From Calendula officinalis (lineage: Eukaryota > Streptophyta > Magnoliopsida > Asterales > Asteraceae): a DNA stretch of 64,000 nucleotides. How positions within the stretch are numbered: the first letter of the stretch is position 1; each line of letters starts with the position of its first letter. Location of the stretch: assembly GCA_963853835.1 (NCBI GenBank), contig OY970821.1, positions 47,508,646-47,572,645 of the forward strand. The letters run 5' to 3'. Below, piece by piece: positions 48,290 to 58,751 of this stretch. A program made the position numbers and the translations under genes. The notes beneath the pieces were generated by a model. That model saw only the letters and a program-made list of their open reading frames with translations, was not told the DNA's origin and searched no databases.

Positions 48290-48946
48290 TAGCCAGTTTA
48301 TGTTCGTTCTTTAGCTAAACAAATGAACACGAACAAGATTTTGTGTTCGTTTAGTTAAACAAACGAACACGAACAAATGCATGTCCGTTCGTTTACATTC
48401 GTGAACATCCGTTCGTGTTCGTTTGTTTACGTTCATTTGTTAGTGTTCGTTTGTGTTCGTGTTCGTGTTCGTTTATTCTTGAATTAATATAAAATATTCT
48501 TCATACTATTGATTGATTTTAATTAAAATAAAAAATGTAAATATATAGCCCTTAAATTTAGACTTTCTTGTTCAATTTATTTAGAAACCAACAACCCTAG
48601 ATCTCCATTACTTGTTTGGAATTAACAATCTTGGGTTGTTCATGTTTTCAGTTATGCAAACATATGATTCTGATACCCTTTAGGTGGTTTTGGAAATTGT
48701 AACACCGCAAAATCTAAACCCGATTTTTTTTAAAAAAAATACTAACGGAGCGTATAAATAGTTACCATAAACAATTAATAATAAATAGGCCTTTTACAGT
48801 AATTATCCAAAATAATAAAAGTAGTTAGAAGTGTTTAAACAACCGGCGGCACGGTTAATATATATAACAAAATCAGAGTGTCGGTCAACCATTCCTAAAA
48901 CACCCCTTGACCCGTTCAAAAGATAAACCTGCAAAAAGGTCAACGA

Positions 48947-50811
48947 TGTAACACCTCATATTTTAATACAAAACATTTGCCCAAAATAAAACATTTTTCA
49001 TAAATAGAAGAACTATTCCAAAATATGGATTTACAAAAACCTTTGGTATGAAAATCAGAGTATAAAGTTTGGTGTTACAAAATAGATCAAAACCAAAACT
49101 AAGCATAAATCCAATCTAAAGTTCTTCTATTCTAGGCCCCGCATCTCTATCCATGCGTACCTAAACCTTCGATCCCGAACCTGAGTACATAGCAAAACAA
49201 AACAAGGAGTACGTGAGACAAAAACGTCTCGTGAGCTACATGGGTTTAGACCCGATAATAAAATGAATGTCACATTTCATATAACCAATCAATATACATA
49301 TATATATCCAACTATCCAGTCTAGTCACCTTAGTGTGACCCTATCAATCTTACTTACCTAGCAATCACGTCTAACTATCGGGTCGTCCCCGAACTAGCTA
49401 GAATCTAGGTACCGGCAATAGGATCACCCACGCTACCGATACCTGCCTTGCCCACCGGAATACGTCCAATGAGTAAGACTACTATCGTGGTTGAGTCGAT
49501 GGGAATACGCCCAACTGCCCCTCATACCACACCCCATGACCGGGAGTAGCCCGTGACATCGCATAGCTATTGTGGATGAGTCGATGGGGATTCACCCAAC
49601 TGCCCCTCACTCCACACCTCATAACCGGGAGTAGCCCGTGTCATCTCATGACTAACGTGGAAGAGTCGATGGGAATACGCCCAACTGCCCCTCAATCCAC
49701 ACCTCATGATCGGGAGTAGCCCGTATCATCACAACATCTCAATCTCATCATAACCCTATGGTTATGCAAATCTAGCTCTCGGCTATCGCTTTCATCATCA
49801 ACAAGTTAGTTCAATACTATCATCGGTATAACTAACTATCAACTACCAGTCTATACAATTAAGCAAATAGACCATAACACAAGTAATGAAAATATTTAAC
49901 AGGGCTATGTACTCAGTAAATTCCACATGTACTCACCTTAGCAATAAAGATGCTCCAACTGTGTTCTTGACACCAAAGCTCTCGCTTCACAATTTCACCG
50001 ACTTTCCAAGATGACACCGAAAGCCTAAAACAATGATCATACAATGTTCAACATCACAATCTACTATCAATGTGATCATCTACCTCTAGGTAACACCCAT
50101 CAATCCATTTCCCCCAAATATGGTGATTTACCAAACCCTAGGTTTAACCAACCCTTAAGATTCTTACAAATCATAATCATACACTCGTTTTCCTTGTTAA
50201 TATACCATCTATTAAGTGTATACACCATTTATTTCATCAAAATCACCAACCCAAGAACTAGGGTTTCAAACCCTAGCTTCAAGATCCATAGATCTAAAGC
50301 TACAACTACAAAGGATTGAAGATATACCTTTAATCTTCAACTAGGAGTGAAGAATCACAAGATTTGACCAAGAAATCTGCTCCAAATGATGCTTTACACT
50401 CAAAAACGCTCACAAACTCGAGAGAGAAGAACTAGGGTTTCACTTGGCAATAAATGAGCCAAATCCCGACTTTAATGCTGCCAGACACAAGTTCACGACG
50501 CGAACAAAGTTCGCGTCGCTAACTTTCCCTAGCAACCAGACTTAGCGATCGTTAACCCAAACGCGAACACTTAGCGACCCATGTCAAAACTCCCTGGAGC
50601 TAGTTCCCGATCGCGAACCATAGTTCGCGTCGCGAACTCCTGATGGCAGCAAGGCTGCACTTTTTCCAACTTGTCTCGACCCGGTTTCGCCCGTAACTTT
50701 CTCGTACGGTGTCCAAACGACACGAAACCAATTCACACGTATTTTATATGATTTATCCATAATTATCATATTTTTACATATTTAATTTATTTACAAATTC
50801 GGGTCGTTACA
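48947..50811 (-). repeat. 3' LTR of Gypsy element
   Basis: 1865 bp, minus-strand start TGTAACGACCCGAATTTG. It contains three 85-bp tandem units (from 49493, 49578 and 49663) with GAGTCGATGGG and CGGGAGTAGCCCGT, and a cluster of GTTCGCGATCGCGAAC-type palindromes at 50490-50640. Confidence 0.96.
49493..49745. repeat. 85-bp tandem repeat x3 in Gypsy LTR
   Basis: Units start at 49493, 49578 and 49663, each with GAGTCGATGGG.AT, CCCAACTGCCCCTCA and CGGGAGTAGCCCGT. The same array is in the other LTR at 56228-56480. Confidence 0.9.
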
Positions 50812-50830
50812 ACTATCTACCCCTTAAAAA
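50812..50830 (-). promoter_or_regulatory. Polypurine tract of Gypsy element
   Basis: Minus strand reads TTTTTAAGGGGTAGATAGT directly before the 3' LTR; the purine core AAGGGGTAGATAG primes plus-strand DNA. Confidence 0.75.
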
Positions 50831-53800
50831 GATTCCGTCCTCGGAATCTCATCATAGTTCACGAAATCCGGGTACCTCTTCCGAATCTCGTCTTTGACTT
50901 CCCAAGTCAAATTCGGCCCAAGTGAATGCTTCCACTTGACCAACACCAAATCAATCTCCTTATTCCGAAGCTTCTTTGTTTTCGTTTCTAATATAGCCTC
51001 GGGCTCCTCTATCAACCGGTTCGGACCGTCAACCCGCAACTCTTGCAACGGAATAATATTTTCAACTTCCCCGATAAACTTCTTCAAATAACTCACGTGA
51101 AAGGTGTCATGCACACCTTGAAGCTCGGGTGGAAGTTGCAACTTAAAAGCTTGAAGCCCGATCCGTTTCAATATTTTAAACGGTCCAACATACCTTGGAC
51201 TTAACTTTCCTTTCTTACCAAACCGCATTACACCTTTCCAAGGTGACACTTTCAACATGACCATATCACCGACATCCAAGTCGTATGACCTTTTCTTCAA
51301 ACCCGAGTAACTTCGTTGCCTATCTTGGGCGACTTTCATGTTGGTTTGAATAATACCGATTTTTTCATTCGTCACTCTCACGATCTCGGGACCCGTGAGT
51401 TTCGTCTCTCCCGCCTCCAACCAACAAGATGGAGTTCTACATTTTCTTCCATACAACGCCTCATATGGCGGCATCTTAATAGTCGAGTGATAGCTATTAT
51501 TGTATGAGAACTCGACTAACGGTAAATGTTCATCCCATTTACCCCCGAAGTCTAACACACACGATCTTAACATGTCTTCAACCGTTTGAATTGTTCTTTC
51601 ACTTTGACCGTCGGTTTGCGGGTGATAAGCCGTGCTCAACCGCAACTTTGTACCCAACTCTTCTTGTAAAGATCGCCAAAATCTCGAGGTAAACCTCGCG
51701 TCTCTATCAGATACAATCGATAACGGAACCCCGTGGAGTCGAACTACCTCATCAACATACAACTTAGCTAGTTTCTCAAGTGGCAATGTTTCCCGAATTG
51801 CTAAAAATAACGCACTTTTGGTCAACCGGTCAACTATGACCCAAATGGCATCGTGACCTCTACTCGTCTTCGGTAGGCCTACTATGAAATCCATAGTTAT
51901 ATCTTCCCACTTCCCGGCCGGTACAACTAATGATTGAGCTACCCCATACGGTACTTGATGCTCGGCTTTCACTTGTGCACACGTGGCACACTTAGAGATG
52001 TACTTGGCTACTCTCGCCTTCATTCCGGGCCACCAATAAACCCGTTTCATATCTTGGTACGTCTTTGTACTTCCCGGGTGAATCGAATACTTCGACTTGT
52101 GCACATCATACAATAACTCTTTTCGGATACCACCGAATTTAGGAACCCAAATACGACCGCCTACGGTCTTCAACCCTTGTGCATTTTCGAGAAAATGTTG
52201 GTTTTTACCTAACCGTTCTTGTCTTAACTCGTCTTTTCCCATAACTTCTCGTTGGGCACTCTTGATTCTTTCGATGATGCTCGAGACGACTTCTATACGT
52301 GATAAAATTCCTCGGTTCGGGTTTTCATATACCTTTCGGCTCAAGGCGTCGGCCACCACATTCGCCTTACCCGCGTGATACACAATCTCACAATCATAAT
52401 CGGCAATCAACTCGATCCACCTTCTTTGTCGCATATTAAGGTCTTTTTGTGTAAACACATATTGCAAACTCTTATGATCCGTGTACAATGTACACCGAGT
52501 GCCATATAAATAATGCCTCCACAACTTCAAGGCAAAAATAATCGCCGCCAATTCCAAGTCGTGTGTCGTGTACCTTAATTCCGCATTCTTCAATTGTCGC
52601 GAAGCATACGCGATCACTTTACCTCTTTGCATCAACACACAACCGAGCCCTTGATTCGAAGCATCACTATAAACCACAAAATCTTCCATACCATCCGGTA
52701 ACGTAAGGATCGGCGCGTTACATAACTTTTCTTTTAACAACTTAAACGCCTCTTCTTGCTTCTTCTCCCACACAAACTTCTCACTTTTTCTCGTTAACTT
52801 CGTGAGTGGAATCGCGATTCTCGAGAAATCTTGTATAAATCTCCGGTAATAACCGGCTAACCCAAGAAAACTTCTAACCTCGGTAGGAGTTCTCGGAGGC
52901 TCCCAATTTGACACCGCTTCAATCTTGGACGGATCAACCTTAATACCATCACACGTCACCACGTGACCTAAAAATTGCACTTCCCGCAACCAAAACTCAC
53001 ACTTTGAAAATTTAGCATACAACTTCTCCCGTTTCAACACGTCTAGAACAAGCCTCAAATGACCTTCGTGTTCTTCTTTGGTTTTCGAATAAATCAAAAT
53101 GTCGTCAATAAACACGATCAAAAACTTATCAAGGAACGGTTTACAAACCCGATTCATCAAATCCATAAAAATAGCCGGTGCGTTGGTAAGACCAAACGGC
53201 ATCACTAGAAATTCATAATGACCATAACGTGTACGGAAAGCCGTCTTCTCGGTGTCGCCTTCTTTCACCCGAACTTGGTGATAACCCGACCTCAAATCGA
53301 TCTTCGAGAAGTAACTAGCACCTTGCAATTGGTCGAATAAGTCGTCAATTCTCGGCAACGGGTAACGGTTCTTAATAGTTACCTTATTCAATTCTCGGTA
53401 GTCGATACACATCCTCATCGAGCCGTCTTTCTTTTTAACAAATAATACCGGTGCACCCCATGGTGACGAACTCGGACGAATAAAACCTTTATCTAGCAAA
53501 TCTTGCAATTGAGTCATCAATTCCCGCATCTCGGTGGGAGCTAAACGGTAGGGAGCACGAGCAATCGGCGTCGCCCCCGGAACTAAATCAATTTTAAATT
53601 CGACTTGTCTCTCCGGTGGCAAACCGGGCAAGTCATCGGGAAATACCTCGGGGAAATCCCGAATAATCTTGACATTATCCATTGACTTCTTTTCCTTTCG
53701 GCCATCTAACACATATGCAATAAACGATGCACAACCTTTCGATATACTTTTCCTCGCCTTAATGGCGGTAATCACATTAGGCATGTGATGTCGTTTCTCC

Positions 53801-55443
53801 CCATACACATACACTTTCTCATTCTCGGGTGTCCTAATCGACACAATTTTCTTTCCACACAAAATCTTGGCTTGGTGCATACCCAACCAATCCATACCGA
53901 TAACCACATCGAACGCCCTAATTCCTATGGGCAACAAATCCACCTTAAACCTTCTACCGTCTATTTCTATTTCACAATTTCTATAAACACATTCAACTAT
54001 AGACGTTTTCCCGTCGGCTACTTCTATCTCATAAACCTCATCTAACTTTTCGGACGACACATTCAATTTACAACCGAACTCATAAGACACAAACGAATAA
54101 TTGGAACCCGAATCAAACAAAATATGAGTTGGCAAGGAGTTAATGAATAAAGTACCTGACACCACATCGTGTGCCTCCTTCGCCTCCTCTCGGGTGAGTT
54201 GAAAGGATCGTCCCTTCACCTTGGCCGGTTCCACCTTCTTTTGAGCCGTGGACACCATCGACTCGATTCCCTTCTTTGGGCACACATTGCTATAGTGCCC
54301 CTTCTCGTGACACGAGAAGCATTCAACATCGGCCAACGACTTGGCCCTACAATCTCGGGCTATGTGCCCCGCCCTTCCACAATTAAAACAAGATTTCGAC
54401 TCTCCTCGGCACCCGCCGGTATGAGTCTTCCCGCACTTCTTGCACGAGCCAACACTACCTTGCTTAGAGAAGCTCGAGGTGAACTTCCCTTTCTTGAACG
54501 AACTAGAGCCGCTCTCGGCTTTCCTTTTCTCGCCCACATGGGCCCTCTCGGCAACACGTGCCACATTCACCTCTTCCACACCCCGGGCGGCACTAATGGC
54601 CTCATCTAGTGAAACCGCCCTCTTCACCTCCAATTGGTAGTCCCACGGTAACCCACTAGCATACCGGACCACCCTCAACCTCTCATCCGAGTAGGTCTTA
54701 GCAACAAACGGGAGCAATCCCGTGAACTCCCTCGAGTATTCTTCGATTGACATATCACCCTTCTTAAGGGTCACAAACTTTTCGTGCATCTTTTCCAAAT
54801 CCCTTTCGGGACAAAATTTCTTTTTCAATCTCGCGGTGAACTCGTCCCACGACATCTTCTCAATCACCTCCCTCCCTAGGATCTCATATACGATGTCCCA
54901 CCAAACCATCGCATCTTCTTTTAACAATTGTGACGCATACGTCACCATATCGGCATCCTTACATTTACTACTACCGATCACCCTCTCGGTTTCCCGGATC
55001 CATCTCATGGTTACTTTCGGGTCCGAACTACCCGAATACACATTTGGCTTACAAGCCATGAATGATTTAAACGAACACCCTTCTTTCACAACGGGCTTAG
55101 CCCTTGCATCACTTTGGCCACCCGTGGAGGACTTCCCTTCCCCGGTGCCACTACCTCCGGTTTTCTCATCCGACTTAGCTTCGGATTCACGGTCTCCACC
55201 CGACCTTTCACGGTCTCCAATAATTCGGTGCACTTCCTCGGCCACCGTCCCCTTGATTTGGTCGATAATAGTTTGGAGATCCGCCATGGTCACCGGAGTT
55301 CTATTAGCTCCGACCTCCAATTCGTCAACCCGATGCATTGATGGTTGACTTTCTTGCTCATCCACCCTCTCAACAGGAGGTACTTCCTCCTCCCGGTTCT
55401 CCGGGGCTTTCCCACTTCTACGAGTGTTCACCATTTCTTTCAA
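50824..55443 (-). CDS. Gypsy gag-pol polyprotein with C-terminal chromodomain
   Basis: Single open frame of 1539 residues, complete by family standards (about 1450-1600). Gag core at about 125-290; zinc-knuckle region 334-388 with CFNCGRAGHIARDC and CFSCHEKGHYSNVC plus a degenerate first one. Aspartic protease DSG at 444-446. Reverse transcriptase about 640-830 with catalytic FIDD at 778-781. RNase H about 920-1036 (D927, E964, D989, D1032). Integrase zinc motif H1115, H1122, C1152, C1155, then the DDE triad D1185, D1246, E1282 with 35 residues between the last two. A GPF motif lies near 1420. Residues 1473-1528 (EEPEAILETKTKKLRNKEID, LVKWKH, TWEV) look like a chromodomain, which in chromoviruses directs insertion to marked chromatin. 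The first Met is at 55443; a second (MVNTRRSG) three codons later is the likelier start by family precedent. No stop or missing catalytic residue. Confidence 0.96.
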   Translation of the reverse strand: MKEMVNTRRSGKAPENREEEVPPVERVDEQESQPSMHRVDELEVGANRTPVTMADLQTIIDQIKGTVAEEVHRIIGDRERSGGDRESEAKSDEKTGGSGTGEGKSSTGGQSDARAKPVVKEGCSFKSFMACKPNVYSGSSDPKVTMRWIRETERVIGSSKCKDADMVTYASQLLKEDAMVWWDIVYEILGREVIEKMSWDEFTARLKKKFCPERDLEKMHEKFVTLKKGDMSIEEYSREFTGLLPFVAKTYSDERLRVVRYASGLPWDYQLEVKRAVSLDEAISAARGVEEVNVARVAERAHVGEKRKAESGSSSFKKGKFTSSFSKQGSVGSCKKCGKTHTGGCRGESKSCFNCGRAGHIARDCRAKSLADVECFSCHEKGHYSNVCPKKGIESMVSTAQKKVEPAKVKGRSFQLTREEAKEAHDVVSGTLFINSLPTHILFDSGSNYSFVSYEFGCKLNVSSEKLDEVYEIEVADGKTSIVECVYRNCEIEIDGRRFKVDLLPIGIRAFDVVIGMDWLGMHQAKILCGKKIVSIRTPENEKVYVYGEKRHHMPNVITAIKARKSISKGCASFIAYVLDGRKEKKSMDNVKIIRDFPEVFPDDLPGLPPERQVEFKIDLVPGATPIARAPYRLAPTEMRELMTQLQDLLDKGFIRPSSSPWGAPVLFVKKKDGSMRMCIDYRELNKVTIKNRYPLPRIDDLFDQLQGASYFSKIDLRSGYHQVRVKEGDTEKTAFRTRYGHYEFLVMPFGLTNAPAIFMDLMNRVCKPFLDKFLIVFIDDILIYSKTKEEHEGHLRLVLDVLKREKLYAKFSKCEFWLREVQFLGHVVTCDGIKVDPSKIEAVSNWEPPRTPTEVRSFLGLAGYYRRFIQDFSRIAIPLTKLTRKSEKFVWEKKQEEAFKLLKEKLCNAPILTLPDGMEDFVVYSDASNQGLGCVLMQRGKVIAYASRQLKNAELRYTTHDLELAAIIFALKLWRHYLYGTRCTLYTDHKSLQYVFTQKDLNMRQRRWIELIADYDCEIVYHAGKANVVADALSRKVYENPNRGILSRIEVVSSIIERIKSAQREVMGKDELRQERLGKNQHFLENAQGLKTVGGRIWVPKFGGIRKELLYDVHKSKYSIHPGSTKTYQDMKRVYWWPGMKARVAKYISKCATCAQVKAEHQVPYGVAQSLVVPAGKWEDITMDFIVGLPKTSRGHDAIWVIVDRLTKSALFLAIRETLPLEKLAKLYVDEVVRLHGVPLSIVSDRDARFTSRFWRSLQEELGTKLRLSTAYHPQTDGQSERTIQTVEDMLRSCVLDFGGKWDEHLPLVEFSYNNSYHSTIKMPPYEALYGRKCRTPSCWLEAGETKLTGPEIVRVTNEKIGIIQTNMKVAQDRQRSYSGLKKRSYDLDVGDMVMLKVSPWKGVMRFGKKGKLSPRYVGPFKILKRIGLQAFKLQLPPELQGVHDTFHVSYLKKFIGEVENIIPLQELRVDGPNRLIEEPEAILETKTKKLRNKEIDLVLVKWKHSLGPNLTWEVKDEIRKRYPDFVNYDEIPRTESF

Positions 55444-55666
55444 TCAAGACTATACGAAAGACATTAAACATTTAGTACCTTGTGTACAACCCATTAGTCT
55501 CATAAGACTCAATATCCAAATCATATCAAATTCATCGGTCCCCTAGGTTCAACCCTAAACTTAATATAAAGTCTCAAGGTCAACCTATGATCTCAAGGAA
55601 TCTTACATTCCTAATGCTACAGTCTAAGACTAGGATGGTCATCCAACCTAATTCACTTAAACTATA

Positions 55667-55678
55667 GCTCTGATACCA
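55667..55678 (-). promoter_or_regulatory. Primer binding site of Gypsy element
   Basis: Minus strand TGGTATCAGAGC, perfect to initiator tRNA-Met, three bases inside the LTR edge at 55682. Confidence 0.9.
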
Positions 55679-55681
55679 AGT

Positions 55682-57546
55682 TGTAACACCTCATATTTTA
55701 ATACAAAACATTTGCCCAAAATAAAACATTTTTCATAAATAGAAGAACTATTCCAAAATATGGATTTACAAAAACCTTTGGTATGAAAATCAGAGTATAA
55801 AGTTTGGTGTTACAAAATAGATCAAAACCAAAGCTAAGCATAAATCCAATCTAAAGTTCTTCTATTCTAGGCCCCGCATCTCTATCCATGCGTACCGAAA
55901 CCTTCGATCCCGAACCTGAGTACATAGCAAAACAAAACAAGGAGTACGTGAGACAAAAACGTCTCGTGAGCTACATGGGTTTAGACCCGATAATAAAATG
56001 AATGTCACATTTCATATAACCAATCAATATACATATATATATCCAACTATCCAGTCTAGTCACCTTAGTGTGACCCTATCAATCTTACTTACCTAGCAAT
56101 CACGTCTAACTATCGGGTCGTCCCCGAACTAGCTAGAATCTAGGTACCGGCAATAGGATCGCCCACGCTACCGATACCTGCCTTGCCCACCGGAATACGT
56201 CCAATGAGTAAGACTACTATCGTGGTTGAGTCGATGGGAATACGCCCAACTGCCCCTCATACCACACCTCATGACCGGGAGTAGCCCGTGACATCGCATA
56301 GCTATTGTGGATGAGTCGATGGGGATTCACCCAACTGCCCCTCACTCCACACCTCATAACCGGGAGTAGCCCGTGTCATCTCATGACTAACGTGGAAGAG
56401 TCGATGGGAATACGCCCAACTGCCCCTCAATCCACACCTCATGATCGGGAGTAGCCCGTATCATCACAACATCTCAATCTCATCATAACCCTATGGTTAT
56501 GCAAATCTAGCTCTCGGCTATCGCTTTCATCATCAACAAGTTAGTTCAATACTATCATCGGTATAACTAACTATCAACTACCAGTCTATACAATTAAGCA
56601 AATAGACCATAACACAGGTAATGAAAATATTTAACAGGGCTATGTACTCAGTAAATTCCACACGTACTCACCTTAGCAATAAAGATGCTCCAACTGTGTT
56701 CTTGACACCAAAGCTCTCGCTTCACAATTTCACCGACTTTCCAAGATGACACCGAAAGCCTAAAACAATGATCATACAATGTTCAACATCACAATCTACT
56801 ATCAATGTGATCATCTACCTCTAGGTAACACCCATCAATCCATTTCCCCCAAATATGGTGATTTACCAAACCCTAGGTTTAACCAACCCTTAAGATTCTT
56901 ACAAATCATAATCATACACTCGTTTTCCTTGTTAATATACCATCTATTAAGTGTATACACCATTTATTTCATCAAAATCACCAACCCAAGAACTAAGGTT
57001 TCAAACCCTAGCTTCAAGATCCATAGATCTAAAGCTACAACTACAAAGGATTGAAGATATACCTTTAATCTTCAACTAGGAGTGAAGAATCACAAGATTT
57101 GACCAAGAAATCTGCTCCAAATGATGCTTTACACTCAAAAACGCTCACAAACTCGAGAGAGAAGAACTAGGGTTTCACTTGGCAATAAATGAGCCAAATC
57201 CCGACTTTAATGCTGCCAGACCCAAGTTCACGACGCGAACAAAGTTCGCGTCGCTAACTTTCCCTAGCACACAGACTTAGCGATCGTTAACCCAAACGCG
57301 AACACTTAGCGACCCATGTCCAAACTCCCTGGAGCTAGTTCCCGATCGCGAACCATAGTTCGCGTCGCGAACTCCTGATGGCAGCAAGGCTGCACTTTTT
57401 CCAACTTGTCTCGACCCGGTTTCGCCCGTAACTTTCTCGTACGGTGTCCAAACGACACGAAACCAATTCCCACGTATTTTATATGATTTATCCATAATTA
57501 TCATATTTTTACATATTTAATTTATTTACAAATTCGGGTCGTTACA
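55682..57546 (-). repeat. 5' LTR of Gypsy element
   Basis: 1865 bp; every position aligns with 48947-50811 at a constant offset of 6735. Observed differences include CTAAACC/CGAAACC, GGATCACC/GGATCGCC, ACTAGGG/ACTAAGG and AGACACA/AGACCCA. Confidence 0.96.
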
Positions 57547-58751
57547 AACGAGATGTGGATTAGCTAACAGCTAAGTGAATGAATTCAACCAAAAAAAATT
57601 AGAACAACCGAATGATAAATCTTAAAATTAGAACAGTGATAACCGATGGCCCTTTATTCAAAGACAGTGTGCACCCCATTAGAACAACCAGTGCTTCTAA
57701 GGGCGGTACACCATATCAATAGTAAACTTTTGCCCAGTAGAATGTTCTAATTACTGACCTCTTCCCCAGATGTGCACTTAATTAACTACCGTTATTAATT
57801 AAACCAAAGTATAGGCTTGCAATAACAATTGCAACCAAGAAAAACTGCACCCAAGAAAGTTCGCGTCGCGAACTCAAAATTCACGACCCGCGAACTTCCT
57901 CACGATTCAGTCCCAATTTCTCTGTCTCGAGTTCGCAATCGCGAACCCAAGTTCGCGTCGCGAACTTCCCCAGATACCTAATCCTACACCTTTTTACCAA
58001 AGTAACCAATTTCCAACCAAATTGCACATCTAAAGTTTGAACGCTAAATCCACTCACCTTAGCTAGCAATCCTATCCCGAAAACTCAGTATTCTAACTAC
58101 TGAGTTCCCTTGCCTTTGCCTTTGCCTTTGCCTGTAATAATAGTGCAACCAAATTAGTGATCGAATCAACCGAAACAAATAAAATACAAGTATTATAATA
58201 AATGACCAAAACTTGCACCTCTAAACCACAAGTTCAATGATAACAACCACATCAAAGACTTTGCAAATTAAATCTTGCACCAGTTTGCACATAAGCTTAG
58301 TTTCTAACAATTTTAGGCCCAAACGGGTCAAAAGTTCGAACAACTAGCAACACCAACAATTAATCAAGTTTCCTACCTTTATAACATGGGAATCATTCAC
58401 AACCATTTGATATCCAATTTCGATCAAAACATCTACTTAGGTTGACTTAGAAAAGTCAACAATGTACAACTAGCTAGATATAGTCACTTCTAGATAATTA
58501 GCCAAACACCCTTCCATTTAATCATCAAATAAACATACAAATCAGTCAATTAACATCTCATGATGGTTCTACACTAGTTAAGACATCAAGCATTCAATAT
58601 ACACACTTTGACAATTTGATGGGTTTTGGTCATCTTCTCCAAAACTCCATAACTAGGTTTTTTAAGGTCTAAAGCTTGAACTTATACTTCAATCCATAAT
58701 TAATCACCGAGAACTTACACTATCAGTTATGAACTTCAATGCAACCCTAAC
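57547..58751 (-). repeat. Middle part of the outer solo LTR
   Basis: Continuation of the outer solo LTR between its two insertions. It holds GTTCGCGTCGCGAAC and GTTCGCAATCGCGAAC near 57858-57965 and a short TGCCTT(TGCCTT)n run at about 58110-58133. No coding. Confidence 0.75.

Larger units (their letters stand above)
48947..57546 (-). mobile_element. Full-length Tekay-like Gypsy chromovirus retrotransposon
   Basis: 8600-bp element with two 1865-bp LTRs (48947-50811, 55682-57546) and exact TSD AACGA (48942-48946, 57547-57551). Minus orientation: initiator-Met primer site next to the right LTR, purine tract next to the left LTR, and one uninterrupted gag-pol frame of 1539 codons between them. 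By eye about a dozen substitutions and no indel separate the LTRs, so insertion is recent; at commonly used plant substitution rates this would be a few hundred thousand years, an estimate only. All domains and catalytic residues are present, so it may be capable of autonomous movement. The LTR ends and a C-terminal chromodomain-like region point to the Tekay/Del chromovirus lineage. Confidence 0.96.

Noticed and set aside
54169..54609. Frames of 60-208 codons antisense to the Gypsy polyprotein (50894-55348)
   Set aside because: Shadows of the real 1539-codon frame on the opposite strand; no domains.
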